DNA from: Ramlibacter sp. Leaf400
GTDB taxonomy: Bacteria > Pseudomonadota > Gammaproteobacteria > Burkholderiales > Burkholderiaceae_C
Assembly (NCBI RefSeq): GCF_001424545.1
Contig: NZ_LMQL01000012.1
Location: forward strand, 315,371-379,370
Direction of reading: 5' to 3'
Length of the DNA: 64,000 bases
Positions 10,304 through 19,799 of the stretch are shown here, piece by piece; the stretch's first letter is position 1, and each line of letters begins with the position of its first letter. Position numbers and translations under genes: made by a program. The notes under the pieces were generated by a model, which had not been told where the DNA came from, did not search any database, and was given only the letters and a program-made list of their open reading frames with translations.

Positions 10304-11599
10304 ATGAAAGCTTATCGAGCCGCCCTGCTGCGCTTCACCGATGATGGTTCGGCGGTCTACGACGAGGACGGCCTGCTGCTCATCGGCCCCGGCCCGGACG
10401 GCCGCCAGCGCGTGCGCGCCGCGGGCTCCTGGTCGGCCCTGTCCGGCAACTTCCCCGGCGTGGCGGTCGAGCACCTTCCAGGCCGCCTGCTGGCCCCCGG
10501 CTTCATCGACCTGCACGTGCACTTCCCGCAGACCGACGTGATCGGCTCTCCGGCCGAGGGCCTGCTGCCCTGGCTCGAGAACTACACCTTCCCGCACGAA
10601 GCGCGCTTCGCCGACCCGGCCTATGCCCAGGGCGTGGCGCAGATCTTCCTCGACGAGCTGCTGCGCCACGGCGTCACCACGCCGCTCACCTTCGCGACCT
10701 CCCATCCCGCCTCGGTCGATGCCCTGATGACGCAGGCGCAGGCACGTGGCATGCGCCTGGTCGCCGGCAAGGTGCTGCAGGACCGCCATTCGCCCGATGG
10801 CGTGCGCGACGAGACCGAGCAGTCCCTCGTCGACACCGAGGCGCTGATCCGCCGCTGGCATGGAACCGACCGCCTGGGCTACGCGATCACGCCGCGCTTC
10901 GCGCCCAGCTGCACCGAAGCGCAGCTGCGCGGTGCCGGTGAACTCGCCTCGAAGTATCCGGACGTCTGGATCCAGTCTCACGTCGCCGAGAACCGAGACG
11001 AGGTTCGCTGGGCGCGCGAGCTTTTCCCCGAGGCGCGCAGCTACCTGGCCATCTACGACGGCTTCGGCCTGATGCGCGAGCGCGCCATCTACGCCCACTG
11101 CATCCACTTCGACGACGACGACCGCGCACTGATGCGCGTCACCGGCGCGGCCGCCGCGGTGAGCCCCACCAGCAACCTCTTCCTGGGCAGCGGCTTCTTC
11201 GACTACGAAGGCGCACGGCGCGTGGGCTTCCGCTACGGCCTGGCCAGCGACGTGGGCGGCGGCACCAGCTTCAGCCCCTTCCACACCATGCTGGCGGCCT
11301 ACTGCGTCGGCCGCGAAGGCCAGACCAAGCCGGGTGTGAGCCTCAGCCCGCAGCACCTGTGGTGGCAGCACACGGCGGGCGCCGCGCAGGCCCTCGGGCT
11401 GGACGGCACCATCGGCAACCTGCAGCCCGGTGCCGAGGCCGACTTCCTCGTCCTCGACCCCAAGGCCACGCCGCTGCTGGCGCGCAAGGTCGCGAACGCG
11501 CGCAACCTGGACGAACTGCTGTTCTCGTTGATCGTGCTGGGCGACGACCGCGTGGTGGAACGGGTGTACGTGGACGGCCAGGCCGCTTCGCCGACCTGA
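10304..11599 (+). CDS. guaD: Guanine deaminase
   Basis: Zinc amidohydrolase turning guanine into xanthine and ammonia, the entry to guanine breakdown. The 431-residue protein has the amidohydrolase metal sites in order: GFIDLHVHFPQTD near residue 66, QSHVAEN, YAHCIHFD, and ASDVGGGTSFS for the catalytic aspartate. Length and motifs match bacterial GuaD. It lies just after the BMP binding-protein gene in the same direction and converges with the ClpP-fold gene, only six bases apart. ATG 10304 is the natural start. Confidence 0.95.
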   Translation: MKAYRAALLRFTDDGSAVYDEDGLLLIGPGPDGRQRVRAAGSWSALSGNFPGVAVEHLPGRLLAPGFIDLHVHFPQTDVIGSPAEGLLPWLENYTFPHEARFADPAYAQGVAQIFLDELLRHGVTTPLTFATSHPASVDALMTQAQARGMRLVAGKVLQDRHSPDGVRDETEQSLVDTEALIRRWHGTDRLGYAITPRFAPSCTEAQLRGAGELASKYPDVWIQSHVAENRDEVRWARELFPEARSYLAIYDGFGLMRERAIYAHCIHFDDDDRALMRVTGAAAAVSPTSNLFLGSGFFDYEGARRVGFRYGLASDVGGGTSFSPFHTMLAAYCVGREGQTKPGVSLSPQHLWWQHTAGAAQALGLDGTIGNLQPGAEADFLVLDPKATPLLARKVANARNLDELLFSLIVLGDDRVVERVYVDGQAASPT

Positions 11600-11605
11600 C
11601 CGGGG

Positions 11606-12301
11606 CTAGGGGGTGTCGACGGCCACCGCCGGCCGCAGGCTTTCGATCTTCCCCGCATCGACCGACAGGAGCTCCGGTGCGCCGGGACCCGACGGGCCGG
11701 GATCGACCACCACGCCGGCGATGCCGAAGCGCGCCATGTCCTGGGGCGTGAGGGCGTAGAACTCCTCCACGTCGTGGGGCGCGATCTTGCCGAACCAGCA
11801 GACGAAGCCGTCCACGCCGATGCGCCGGAAGAACGCCTGCTCACGCCTGGCCAGCAGGCGCGCCTCCTGCATCTCCGGCTCGCTCCAGCGCTCGCGGCCG
11901 CTCTGGTGCAGGTGCAGCACGTGCGTCATGTTGCCGTGCCAGCCGACGGCCCGCGCATGGCCCAGTCGCTTGCGGCGGCCGGCGGGGAAGACGTAGTTCG
12001 CGCAAGAGGAAAGGCAGGCCTGAGGCACCTCCACGTCGAGCCCGCGCTCGAACAGCGCTTGCGCCATGTCGAGCGCCGGGGCCACCAGGCCGCCCTGGGA
12101 GGTGATCACCACCCGCGTGACCGCCGGCTCGCGCAGCAGCTCCTGGAACCTCGCGGCCGAGGCGGCTTCGATCCGGCCCCGGAAGACGACCGCGTCGCCC
12201 ACCCGTTCCACCGTCGCCGGCGGCGATTGCGCCTGGGCCGATGCACCCAGCGCCAGCAGCAGCGCGCAAGCGAGTCGTGGGAGGAGGAGCCGTCCGGGCA
12301 C
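11606..12301 (-). CDS. Secreted ClpP/crotonase-fold protein
   Basis: Protein of 231 residues with an N-terminal signal peptide ending near ASAQAQ. The mature part resembles periplasmic ClpP-like proteins: an oligomerising [17 protein letters not shown] stretch, then [15 protein letters not shown] where the second Ser would be the nucleophile position, then VGWHGNMTH, where the His could be catalytic. Two cysteines four apart may form a disulphide. Substrate is unknown. The start is GTG 12301, the only start that places the signal peptide at the N-terminus. It is divergent from dcd with 30 bases between start codons. Confidence 0.8.
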   Translation of the reverse strand: MPGRLLLPRLACALLLALGASAQAQSPPATVERVGDAVVFRGRIEAASAARFQELLREPAVTRVVITSQGGLVAPALDMAQALFERGLDVEVPQACLSSCANYVFPAGRRKRLGHARAVGWHGNMTHVLHLHQSGRERWSEPEMQEARLLARREQAFFRRIGVDGFVCWFGKIAPHDVEEFYALTPQDMARFGIAGVVVDPGPSGPGAPELLSVDAGKIESLRPAVAVDTP

Positions 12302-12306
12302 GCACC

Positions 12307-12312
12307 TAGAAT
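12307..12312 (+). promoter_or_regulatory. Candidate -10 box for dcd
   Basis: TAGAAT 19 bases before the dcd ATG, giving a very short leader. A short purine-rich GCCAGGAGAGC follows and can serve as ribosome site. Confidence 0.45.
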
Positions 12313-12331
12313 AGCGCCAGGAGAGCGGGCG

Positions 12332-12898
12332 ATGACCATCAAAAGCGACAAGTGGATCCGGCGCATGGCCGAACAGCATGGCCTGATCGAGCCATTCGAG
12401 CCCGGCCAGGTCCGCCAGGTGGAAGGCCGGCGCGTCATCAGCTACGGCACCTCGAGCTACGGCTACGACATCCGCTGCGCACCCGAGTTCAAGGTCTTCA
12501 CCAACATCCACAGCACCGTGGTGGACCCGAAGAACTTCGACGAGAAGAGCTTCGTGGACTTCCATGACGACGTCTGCATCATCCCGCCCAACAGCTTCGC
12601 GCTGGCGCGCACGCTGGAGTACTTCCGCATCCCGCGCAACGTGCTGACCATCTGCCTGGGCAAGAGCACCTATGCCCGCTGCGGGATCATCGTGAACGTC
12701 ACGCCCTTCGAGCCCGAGTGGGAAGGCTACGTCACGCTGGAGTTCTCCAACACCACGCCGCTGCCGGCCAAGATCTACGCCGGCGAGGGCTGCGCCCAGG
12801 TCCTGTTCTTCGAGAGCGACGAGGCCTGCGAGACCAGCTACAAGGACCGCGGTGGCAAGTACCAGGGCCAGAGCGGCGTCACGCTGCCCAAGGCCTGA
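12332..12898 (+). CDS. dcd: dCTP deaminase
   Basis: Converts dCTP to dUTP, the main source of dUMP for thymidylate synthesis in proteobacteria. The protein is 188 residues, the exact length usual for Dcd. The active-site strand [10 protein letters not shown], the trimer-forming [12 protein letters not shown] with the catalytic Glu, and the tail [11 protein letters not shown] are all present. The ATG at 12332 follows a ribosome site (AGGAGAG). It stands alone with a candidate promoter directly before it and is divergent from a secreted ClpP-fold protein gene. Confidence 0.98.
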   Translation: MTIKSDKWIRRMAEQHGLIEPFEPGQVRQVEGRRVISYGTSSYGYDIRCAPEFKVFTNIHSTVVDPKNFDEKSFVDFHDDVCIIPPNSFALARTLEYFRIPRNVLTICLGKSTYARCGIIVNVTPFEPEWEGYVTLEFSNTTPLPAKIYAGEGCAQVLFFESDEACETSYKDRGGKYQGQSGVTLPKA

Positions 12899-13083
12899 GC
12901 CCCGGCGCGGCCCCGGCCCGCGGCCAACCTCATCCTTTCGCGAGACCCCAGCGGCAGCACGCGCCTGCGGATCAGCCAGCGCCGCGCCGAGATTCCGTCC
13001 TACACCCGTTCGCGTCGGGCGCGGCCAACGCGCCCGAATGTGCTTGCCTAGCATGGTCTGCAGAACGCGTATCGGACTGGTCC

Positions 13084-13380
13084 ATGCTGTCTCGCCTCCT
13101 AGATCCCCGTGAAGGAATGCCCCGCGACCCCGGCTTCTGGCTGGTGCTCGCCGCGGTGGTGGCCACCCAGCTGCTGGCGTTCTACCTCCTGTGCACCCAC
13201 CAGGTGCGCAAGGCCGAGAACCGGCGCGCCGCCGTCGAGGTGCAGCGGATGGCCCATGCCGACTGCCTGCAGTACCTGGCGCAGTCCACCATCGGCAGCT
13301 GCTCCCTGCCCTTCGTCCCGGGCACCAGCCGTCCGACCGCAGGCGATGCCGGCGGGCCGGTGGCGCTAGTTTCCCGCTGA
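13084..13380 (+). CDS. Small single-span membrane protein, unknown
   Basis: Open frame of 98 codons. One hydrophobic helix lies at about residues 15-33 (FWLVLAAVVATQLLAFYLL), followed by a charged stretch with QVRKAENRRAAVEVQRM and two cysteines. No family is recognised. ATG 13084 has no clear ribosome site; ATG 13117, eleven codons on, has GAAGGA only one base before it. The codon bias at third positions is like real genes here. A hairpin follows the stop at 13393. Confidence 0.5.
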   Translation: MLSRLLDPREGMPRDPGFWLVLAAVVATQLLAFYLLCTHQVRKAENRRAAVEVQRMAHADCLQYLAQSTIGSCSLPFVPGTSRPTAGDAGGPVALVSR

Positions 13381-13392
13381 ACCCTTCCATCC

Positions 13393-13412
13393 CGGCGCCA
13401 GAGAAGGCGCCG
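13393..13412 (+). terminator. Hairpin after the small membrane protein gene
   Basis: CGGCGCC (13393-13399) pairs with GGCGCCG (13406-13412) around AGAGAA. There is no T tract, so termination strength is uncertain. Confidence 0.35.
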
Positions 13413-13603
13413 TGCCGGCGCGCGGCCGCGCGGGTCGCGGGCGCGTTGTGCGCCTACCGCCTGCGCGTTTTCGCCTTCGCCGGCAGGAGTCTTTCCGCGC
13501 CCGTGTTGAGCTTGCGTCCGACAGTTACAGGGTGCAGCCGCCGACGGGCTGGGCCCGGCGCGTTGCCTATTCTTTGAGCAGACAAAATCCTGGGGAGCGC
13601 GCC

Positions 13604-13921
13604 ATGAACACCGCCGAATTCGCCGATCCGGTGATCGAAGACAACCGGGCCGAGGAGGCAACCTCGATGGAGGCCTGCGACGATTTCGACCTGCCGAAGT
13701 CCTCCGGTCGCTACTGTCCGACGGAGTTGCTGGCCACCTTCACGCTGCTGATGGCGGGCCACGGCCGCTGCGTGAGCTCTTCCATGATGCTGGGCGACCG
13801 CGAGTACGCCATGTGGCAGCTGGCGCGGGCCCAGACCGTGGCCGACGAGGAACTGCGGCGCACCGCGGTGCGGCTGTTCGCCTACTTCGACGACGCCCAC
13901 GGCTGGAGCCACCGCCACTGA
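13604..13921 (+). CDS. Small acidic soluble protein, unknown
   Basis: Frame of 105 codons from ATG 13604, preceded by TGGGGAGCG as a usable ribosome site. The first 40 residues are acidic and probably flexible. The rest is a compact helical part, YCPTELLATFTLLMAGHGRC, then MLGDREYAMWQLARAQ and a His-rich end WSHRH. No signal peptide or membrane segment is seen. It is convergent with recJ with 13 bases between stops. I do not recognise the family and give no function. Confidence 0.65.
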   Translation: MNTAEFADPVIEDNRAEEATSMEACDDFDLPKSSGRYCPTELLATFTLLMAGHGRCVSSSMMLGDREYAMWQLARAQTVADEELRRTAVRLFAYFDDAHGWSHRH

Positions 13922-13934
13922 GCCTGCGCGGCTC

Positions 13935-15647
13935 CTAGGCCGTCTCCATCCCCTCGATCAGGAACCGCACCCGCCGCGTCCCCTGCCATTCATCGGCCTC
14001 CAGGCGGAAGGCGATGCGCGCCTTCGCCGGCAACGGGTCGGTGCGGCCGAACCAGATGCCGTCCACCGGCTGGCCCTGGTGGCGCAGCTTCACGGCCAGG
14101 TGGCGTTCGCCCACCAGCCGCTGCGACAGCACCTCCATCTCCTCGCTGAAGACTGGGGGCGCGAAGCCCTGGCCCCACACCTGCTCGTGCAGCGTGTCCA
14201 CCAGCTCGGGGCGGCGGTATTCCGGCGCGAGCGGCCCGTCGGTGTGCAGCCGGCGCATCAGCGTCGCCGCATCCAGCCATTCCTGCGCCACGGCAGCCAG
14301 CGCCTGCTCGAAGGTGTCGAGATGCTCTTCCGCGATCGTGCAGCCGGCCGCCATGGCATGGCCGCCGAAGCGCAGCAGCACGCCGGGGTGGCGCTTGGCC
14401 ACCAGGTCGAGCGCGTCGCGCAGGTGGAAGCCGGGGATGGAGCGGCCCGAACCCTTGAGCTCGTGCTCGCGTCCCGGCGCCTGGCTGGCGGCGAAGACGA
14501 AGGTGGGCCGGTGGAAGCGGTCCTTCAGGCGCGAGGCCACGATGCCGACGACGCCCTCGTGGAAGTCCGGATCGAACACGCACAGCGCCGGCGGCGGCTC
14601 TTCGCCTTCCTCGAACAGGGCCTCGGCGATCTCCAGCGCCTGCTCGCGCATCTCGCCCTCCAGGCCCTGGCGTTCGCGGTTGATGCCGTCCAGCGTGGCC
14701 GCCAGTTCGGTGCCGCGCGCGGCGTCGTCGGTGAGCAGGCATTCGATGCCCAGGCGCATGTCGGCCAGCCGGCCGGCGGCGTTGATGCGGGGGCCCAGCG
14801 CGAAGCCGAAATCGAAGGTGGTGGCCACCTGCGACTTGCGGCCGGCGGCGCTGAACAGGGCCGCCAGGCCGCAGGGCAGGGCGCCGGCGCGGACGCGGCG
14901 CAGGCCCTGCGCCACAAGGCGGCGGTTGTTGGGATCCAGCTTCACCACGTCGGCGACCGTACCCAAGGCCACGAGTGGCAGCAGCGCGTCGAGCTTCGGC
15001 TGCGACGCCGCATCGAACGCGCCGCGCGAGCGCAGCTCGGCGCGCAGCGCGAGCAGAACGTAGAACATCACGCCGACGCCGGCAATGGACTTGCTCTCGA
15101 AGGCGCAGCCGGGCTGGTTGGGGTTCACGATGACCGCGGCGTCGGGCAGTTGCGGGCCCGGCAGGTGGTGGTCGGTCACCAGCACCTGCAGGCCGAGTGC
15201 GTTGGCGGCGGCCACGCCGTCCACGCTGGCGATGCCGTTGTCCACCGTGATCAGCATGTCGGCGCCGGTGTCCTTCACGCGCTGCGCGATCGAAGGCGTG
15301 AGCCCGTAGCCGTCGGCGACGCGGTCGGGCACCAGGTAGTCGACGTTGCGGGCGCCGAGCAGGCGCAGGCCGCGCAGGCCCACCGCGCAGGCGGTGGCGC
15401 CGTCGCAGTCGTAGTCGGCCACGATGCACAGGCGCCGCTGCGCCGCGATGGCGTCGGCCAGCAGCACGGCGGCCTCCTGCGCGCCCTTGAGGCCGCCGGG
15501 CGGCAGCAGGCGCTGCAGGCCGTCGTCCAGTTCGTCGCGCCCCACCACGCCGCGGGCGGCGTACAGGCGGGCCAGCAGGGGATGGATGCCGGCCTGTTCC
15601 AGGGTCCAGGCCGCACGGGGCGGAACGTCGCGAAGGAGGATCTTCAT
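13935..15647 (-). CDS. recJ: Single-strand DNA exonuclease RecJ
   Basis: 5'-3' single-strand exonuclease of the DHH family, used in recombination and mismatch repair. The protein is 570 residues, usual for RecJ. Metal-site motifs are ADYDCDG at 77-83, VDNG at 135-138 and TDHH at 158-161; the DHHA1 part has GGHAMAAG near residue 435. An OB-fold C-terminus follows. Its ATG overlaps the stop of the RpfE-type gene by four bases (ATGA), so translation of the two is likely coupled. Confidence 0.97.
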   Translation of the reverse strand: MKILLRDVPPRAAWTLEQAGIHPLLARLYAARGVVGRDELDDGLQRLLPPGGLKGAQEAAVLLADAIAAQRRLCIVADYDCDGATACAVGLRGLRLLGARNVDYLVPDRVADGYGLTPSIAQRVKDTGADMLITVDNGIASVDGVAAANALGLQVLVTDHHLPGPQLPDAAVIVNPNQPGCAFESKSIAGVGVMFYVLLALRAELRSRGAFDAASQPKLDALLPLVALGTVADVVKLDPNNRRLVAQGLRRVRAGALPCGLAALFSAAGRKSQVATTFDFGFALGPRINAAGRLADMRLGIECLLTDDAARGTELAATLDGINRERQGLEGEMREQALEIAEALFEEGEEPPPALCVFDPDFHEGVVGIVASRLKDRFHRPTFVFAASQAPGREHELKGSGRSIPGFHLRDALDLVAKRHPGVLLRFGGHAMAAGCTIAEEHLDTFEQALAAVAQEWLDAATLMRRLHTDGPLAPEYRRPELVDTLHEQVWGQGFAPPVFSEEMEVLSQRLVGERHLAVKLRHQGQPVDGIWFGRTDPLPAKARIAFRLEADEWQGTRRVRFLIEGMETA

Positions 15648-16591
15648 AGGTCGGCCAGCAGGTCGATGGACCGCCGGCGTGAAAAAACGGAAGCCAGGCG
15701 CCGGCGCCACTCGCCCCCGGCGCTGCGCCAGGTTCGCGAGCGGCGGTCGCCGCAGAGGGTGATGGCGACCGGCTGGCCCTCGTCGAGGGCCTTGGCCAGC
15801 CGCGCGCATTCGCCGCCATCGAGTTGCTGCCAGGCCGAGGCCCAGGCGCGCCAGTCGCGCAGCAGCGCCGCGTCGCGCAGCGAGTTGGCCAGGCGCAGGC
15901 CGGAAGGCGGCGCCGCGTCGGCGGGCAGGGCGCCATTGCCGCTCACCCAGAAGGAGTTGACCGGCAACTGTCCGCCGCGGCTGCGCTCCTCGTTCACCGG
16001 GTGGGTGTAGAGCAGCATCTGCATCTCCTGCTGCAGGCGGCGCAGCGGCTTGCCCGAGTCGCCCTTGGGCATCCACGGGTCGATCACGCGGCCCACCACC
16101 CGGTCCAGCGAGGCGCAAGGCAGCCGGCCGAACAGGTCGCCCTCGGCCAGCCAGCGGGTGGGCGCCTCGTAGGCCAGGCGCAGGCCGTCCTGTTCGAAGT
16201 AGGGCTGCATCGCGGCCAGCAGCGCCTGCGATTCCTGCGCATCCAGCTGCAGCTCCTGCGGGTGCAGCATGAAGACGTGGCCGGTGCCCACGCGCCAGTG
16301 GCAGGGCGTGACCCAGGCCCGGGGCGCGGCGCCGGGATCGCGGCCGGCGCGCCGCATCTCCCAGGCGGCGAAGGGCAGCAGGCCGTCGGGCGCGGCCATG
16401 CCGCATTCGCGGGCCACCGCGCGTTCGTGCGGCATCGACAGCGAGTGCTCGTCGCCCGCGTCCGCTTCGGCCGGCGCGAGCCGCGCCAGGAGCCGCTCCA
16501 GGTGCGGCAGCGACAGGCCTTCCAGGGTCTCGCGGCAGCCCGGTTCCCCGCTCGCGGCGAAGGGGATCAACAAGTGGGCACCGTCCGACAT
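15644..16591 (-). CDS. RpfE-type protein, phosphoglycerate-mutase-like
   Basis: Protein of 315 residues resembling the RpfE group, named after a gene next to recJ in the Xanthomonas rpf cluster and sometimes annotated as cofactor-independent phosphoglycerate mutase-like. The N-terminus LLIPFAASGEPG and the later HEFV-free, WVTPCHWRVGTGHVFMLHP region are visible; the metal-binding serine and histidines of true mutases are not all evident, so enzymatic activity is doubtful. ATG 16591 is chosen because it starts right before the conserved LLIPFA. It overlaps recJ by four bases and is divergent from lolC by 52 bases. Function is unknown. Confidence 0.75.
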   Translation of the reverse strand: MSDGAHLLIPFAASGEPGCRETLEGLSLPHLERLLARLAPAEADAGDEHSLSMPHERAVARECGMAAPDGLLPFAAWEMRRAGRDPGAAPRAWVTPCHWRVGTGHVFMLHPQELQLDAQESQALLAAMQPYFEQDGLRLAYEAPTRWLAEGDLFGRLPCASLDRVVGRVIDPWMPKGDSGKPLRRLQQEMQMLLYTHPVNEERSRGGQLPVNSFWVSGNGALPADAAPPSGLRLANSLRDAALLRDWRAWASAWQQLDGGECARLAKALDEGQPVAITLCGDRRSRTWRSAGGEWRRRLASVFSRRRSIDLLADL

Positions 16592-16643
16592 CCCCGGGAT
16601 TGTCGTGGATGCCACAATCGCGGCCAAAACCGATTTCACGACC

Positions 16644-17895
16644 ATGCGGCTTCCCTACGAACTGGTGCTGGGTTGGCGCTACACCCGGGCCGGGCGCGCG
16701 ACCCGCCGCAACGGCTTCATCTCCTTCATCTCCGGCGTCTCCATGCTCGGCATCGCGCTGGGCGTGGCGGCGCTGATCATCGTGCTGTCGGTGATGAACG
16801 GCTTCCAGAAGGAAGTGCGCGACCGCATGCTGGGCGTGGTGTCGCACATCGAGGTGTACGGCCCCGGCGGCGGCGTGCTGCCGGACTTGGAGCGCACCCT
16901 GCGCGAGGCGAGCAGCCACCCGCAGGTCAAGGGCGCCGCACCCTTCGTCGCGGCGCAGGCGCTGATCGCGCGCGGCGAGGACATGCGCGGCGCGCTGGTG
17001 CGCGGCATCGAGCCCGCGCGCGAGCCGCAGGTGACCGACCTGGCGCGAACCATGAAGGCCGGCGTGCTGCAGCGGCTGGTGCCGGGCGAGTTCGGTGTCG
17101 TGCTGGGCGCGGAGCTGGCCCGTTCGCTCGGCGTGCAGGACGGCGACCCGGTGACCCTGATCGCCCCCGGCGGGCAGGTGACGCCCGCGGGCATCGTGCC
17201 GCGCCTGAAGCAGATGACCGTGGTGGGCACCTTCGATTCCGGCCATTACGAGTACGACAGCGGCCTGGTGCTGATGCACCTCGAGGACGCGGCGCGGCTG
17301 TTCCGGCTGGAAGGCCCCACCGGCCTGCGGCTCAAGCTCGAGGACCTGCACCAGGCGCGCGAGGTGGCGGCGCAGCTGGCGTCCAGCATCCTCACCGGCC
17401 CGGTGGTGGTGCGCGACTGGACGCGCCAGAACCGCACCTGGTTCGCGGCCGTGCAGCTGGAGAAGCGGATGATGTTCATCATCCTCACACTGATCGTCGC
17501 GGTGGCCGCCTTCAACCTGGTGAGCACGCTGGTGATGACCGTCACCGACAAGCGCGCCGACATCGCCATCCTGCGCACGCTGGGCGCCAGCCCGCGCAGC
17601 ATCATGGGCATCTTCGTCGTGCAGGGCGCCACCGTGGGCGTGATCGGCACGCTGGCCGGCCTTCTGCTCGGGCTGGCCATCGCCTTCAACATCGACGTCA
17701 TCGTGCCGGCACTGGAGACCGCGCTGGGCGCGAGCTTCCTGCCGCGCGACATCTACCTGATCAGCCGCATGCCCAGCGACCCGCAGAGCGGCGACATCAT
17801 GCCCATCGCGGTGATCTCGCTGGTGCTGGCCTTCGTGGCCACGCTGTACCCCAGCTGGCGCGCCAGCCGCGTCAACCCCGCCGAGGCGCTGCGCT

Positions 17896-17903
<8 letters not shown>
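16644..17903 (+). CDS. lolC: Lipoprotein-releasing ABC permease LolC
   Basis: Inner-membrane permease of the LolCDE system, which extracts lipoproteins and hands them to LolA. The 419-residue protein has the MacB/FtsX plan: a first membrane helix at about residues 25-48, a large periplasmic domain (about 50-265), then three helices starting at [18 protein letters not shown]. The N-terminal [12 protein letters not shown] and the C-terminal [15 protein letters not shown] are LolC/E hallmarks. Its end overlaps lolD by eight bases. There is no separate lolE, so the permease is probably a homodimer. Confidence 0.95.
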
Positions 17904-18579
<676 letters not shown>

Positions 18580-18595
18580 AGCAGGCAGCGGAGGC

Positions 18596-19639
18596 TCAAA
18601 GAATCCTGTTGAACCACAGCAGCGACAGCCCCGCCGACAGCAGCGCCAGCACCGCCGCGGCCATGGCCATCAGGGCCGAGATCTCGGTCTCCTTCTTCTC
18701 CACGGTCAGCTTGGAGCTGAGCGTCTCGTAGACCTTCTTGAGGTCCTGCGCGGTGCCCGCGTAGAAGTACTCGGCCTGCGTCTTCTGGGCGATGGCCTTG
18801 AGCGTCTCCTCGTCCAGCCGCACGCGCATGGACCAGCCCTCGAAGCCGATGGTCTCGCCATCCACGGTGCCGATGCCCACGGTGTAGACCCGAACGCCGC
18901 GGTCGGCCGCGATCTTGGCCGCCTCCAGCGGGTCGACGCCGGTGGTGCGCTGGCCGTCGGTGAGCATGATGATGGCGGCCGAGCTGTACGACCCCGGCGC
19001 CACCGGCTGGAAGTCCTTCTTCTCCTTCTTCTCGCCGTCGATGGCGAAGCCGCGCTGCCGGTCGCGTCCGCTGCCCTGCATCGCGGCCAGCTCGATGCCC
19101 TGGTCGGGAAACAGCGTGGCCAGCGAGATGACGATGGCATTGCCGGTGGCGGTGGCGCGCTGCAGCTGGAAGCGGTCGATGGCGGTGACCAGGTCGTCGC
19201 GGTTGACCGTGGGCAGCTGGGCCACCTGGGCCGAGCCGGCGAAGGCCACGATGCCCACCTTCACGTGGCGCGGCAGCTCGGAGATGAAGGACTTGGCGGC
19301 GTTCTGCGCGGCCACCAGCCGGTTGGGCTGCACGTCGGTGGCGCGCATGCTGCCCGACACGTCCATGGCCAGGATGATGGTCTGCTGGTTGGACGGCAGC
19401 GTGACCACCGCCTGCGGCCGCGCGGCGGCCAGCAGCATCGCCAGCATGGCCAGCAGGAACAGCGCCGGCGGGATGTGGCGCTTGATGCTCTGCCCCGGGC
19501 CCATGGCCTCCTTGACGATGGACAGCGACGCGTAGCGCACCGCCATCTTCTTCTTGCGGCGCAGCAGCCAGACGTAGAGCACCACCAGCAGCGGCAGAGC
19601 CAGCAGCAGCCAGAGGAATTCGGGCCAGAGGAAATGCAT
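18596..19639 (-). CDS. VWA-domain inner membrane protein (BatA-like)
   Basis: Protein of 347 residues with two membrane helices at the N-terminus (about residues 5-27 and 55-73), a von Willebrand A domain and a last helix at about 323-343. The metal-adhesion site DVSGS is at 93-97 and the later LTDG strand is present, so metal binding looks intact. The start is ATG 19639, with GGGAGGT just before it. It is the last gene of the HtrA-MoxR-DUF58-VWA set. MoxR/VWA pairs elsewhere assist assembly or maturation of periplasmic or membrane complexes; the client here is unknown. Confidence 0.9.
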   Translation of the reverse strand: MHFLWPEFLWLLLALPLLVVLYVWLLRRKKKMAVRYASLSIVKEAMGPGQSIKRHIPPALFLLAMLAMLLAAARPQAVVTLPSNQQTIILAMDVSGSMRATDVQPNRLVAAQNAAKSFISELPRHVKVGIVAFAGSAQVAQLPTVNRDDLVTAIDRFQLQRATATGNAIVISLATLFPDQGIELAAMQGSGRDRQRGFAIDGEKKEKKDFQPVAPGSYSSAAIIMLTDGQRTTGVDPLEAAKIAADRGVRVYTVGIGTVDGETIGFEGWSMRVRLDEETLKAIAQKTQAEYFYAGTAQDLKKVYETLSSKLTVEKKETEISALMAMAAAVLALLSAGLSLLWFNRIL

Positions 19640-19748
19640 CGGACCTCCCGTCATTCGCCAAACGGAGTTCGCGTCGGGCACGGCGCGTGAGCAACCTGGA
19701 CAAGCAAGCGGTCACCGCGGAACCGGCTTTGCCGGGCCGCTGGTGGCG

Positions 19749-19779
19749 CCCCCTTGAGGGGGAGGCGGCCGCAGGCCGC
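19749..19779. repeat. Double palindrome between the DUF58 and VWA genes
   Basis: CCCCC-TTGA-GGGGG (19749-19762) is followed by GCGGCC-GCA-GGCCGC (19765-19779) and then by a CTTCGGGGGTGGG tail. From memory this kind of CCCCCTTGAGGGGG plus GC palindrome is a common intergenic element of Comamonadaceae. It separates two genes of one operon and could act as a processing or attenuation site. Confidence 0.6.
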
Positions 19780-19799
19780 TTCGGGGGTGGGCGTGTTCA

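Noticed and set aside
11606-13390. Minus-strand frame of 594 codons including the ClpP-fold protein
   Set aside because: The upstream 360 codons run antisense to dcd; the signal peptide places the real start at GTG 12301.
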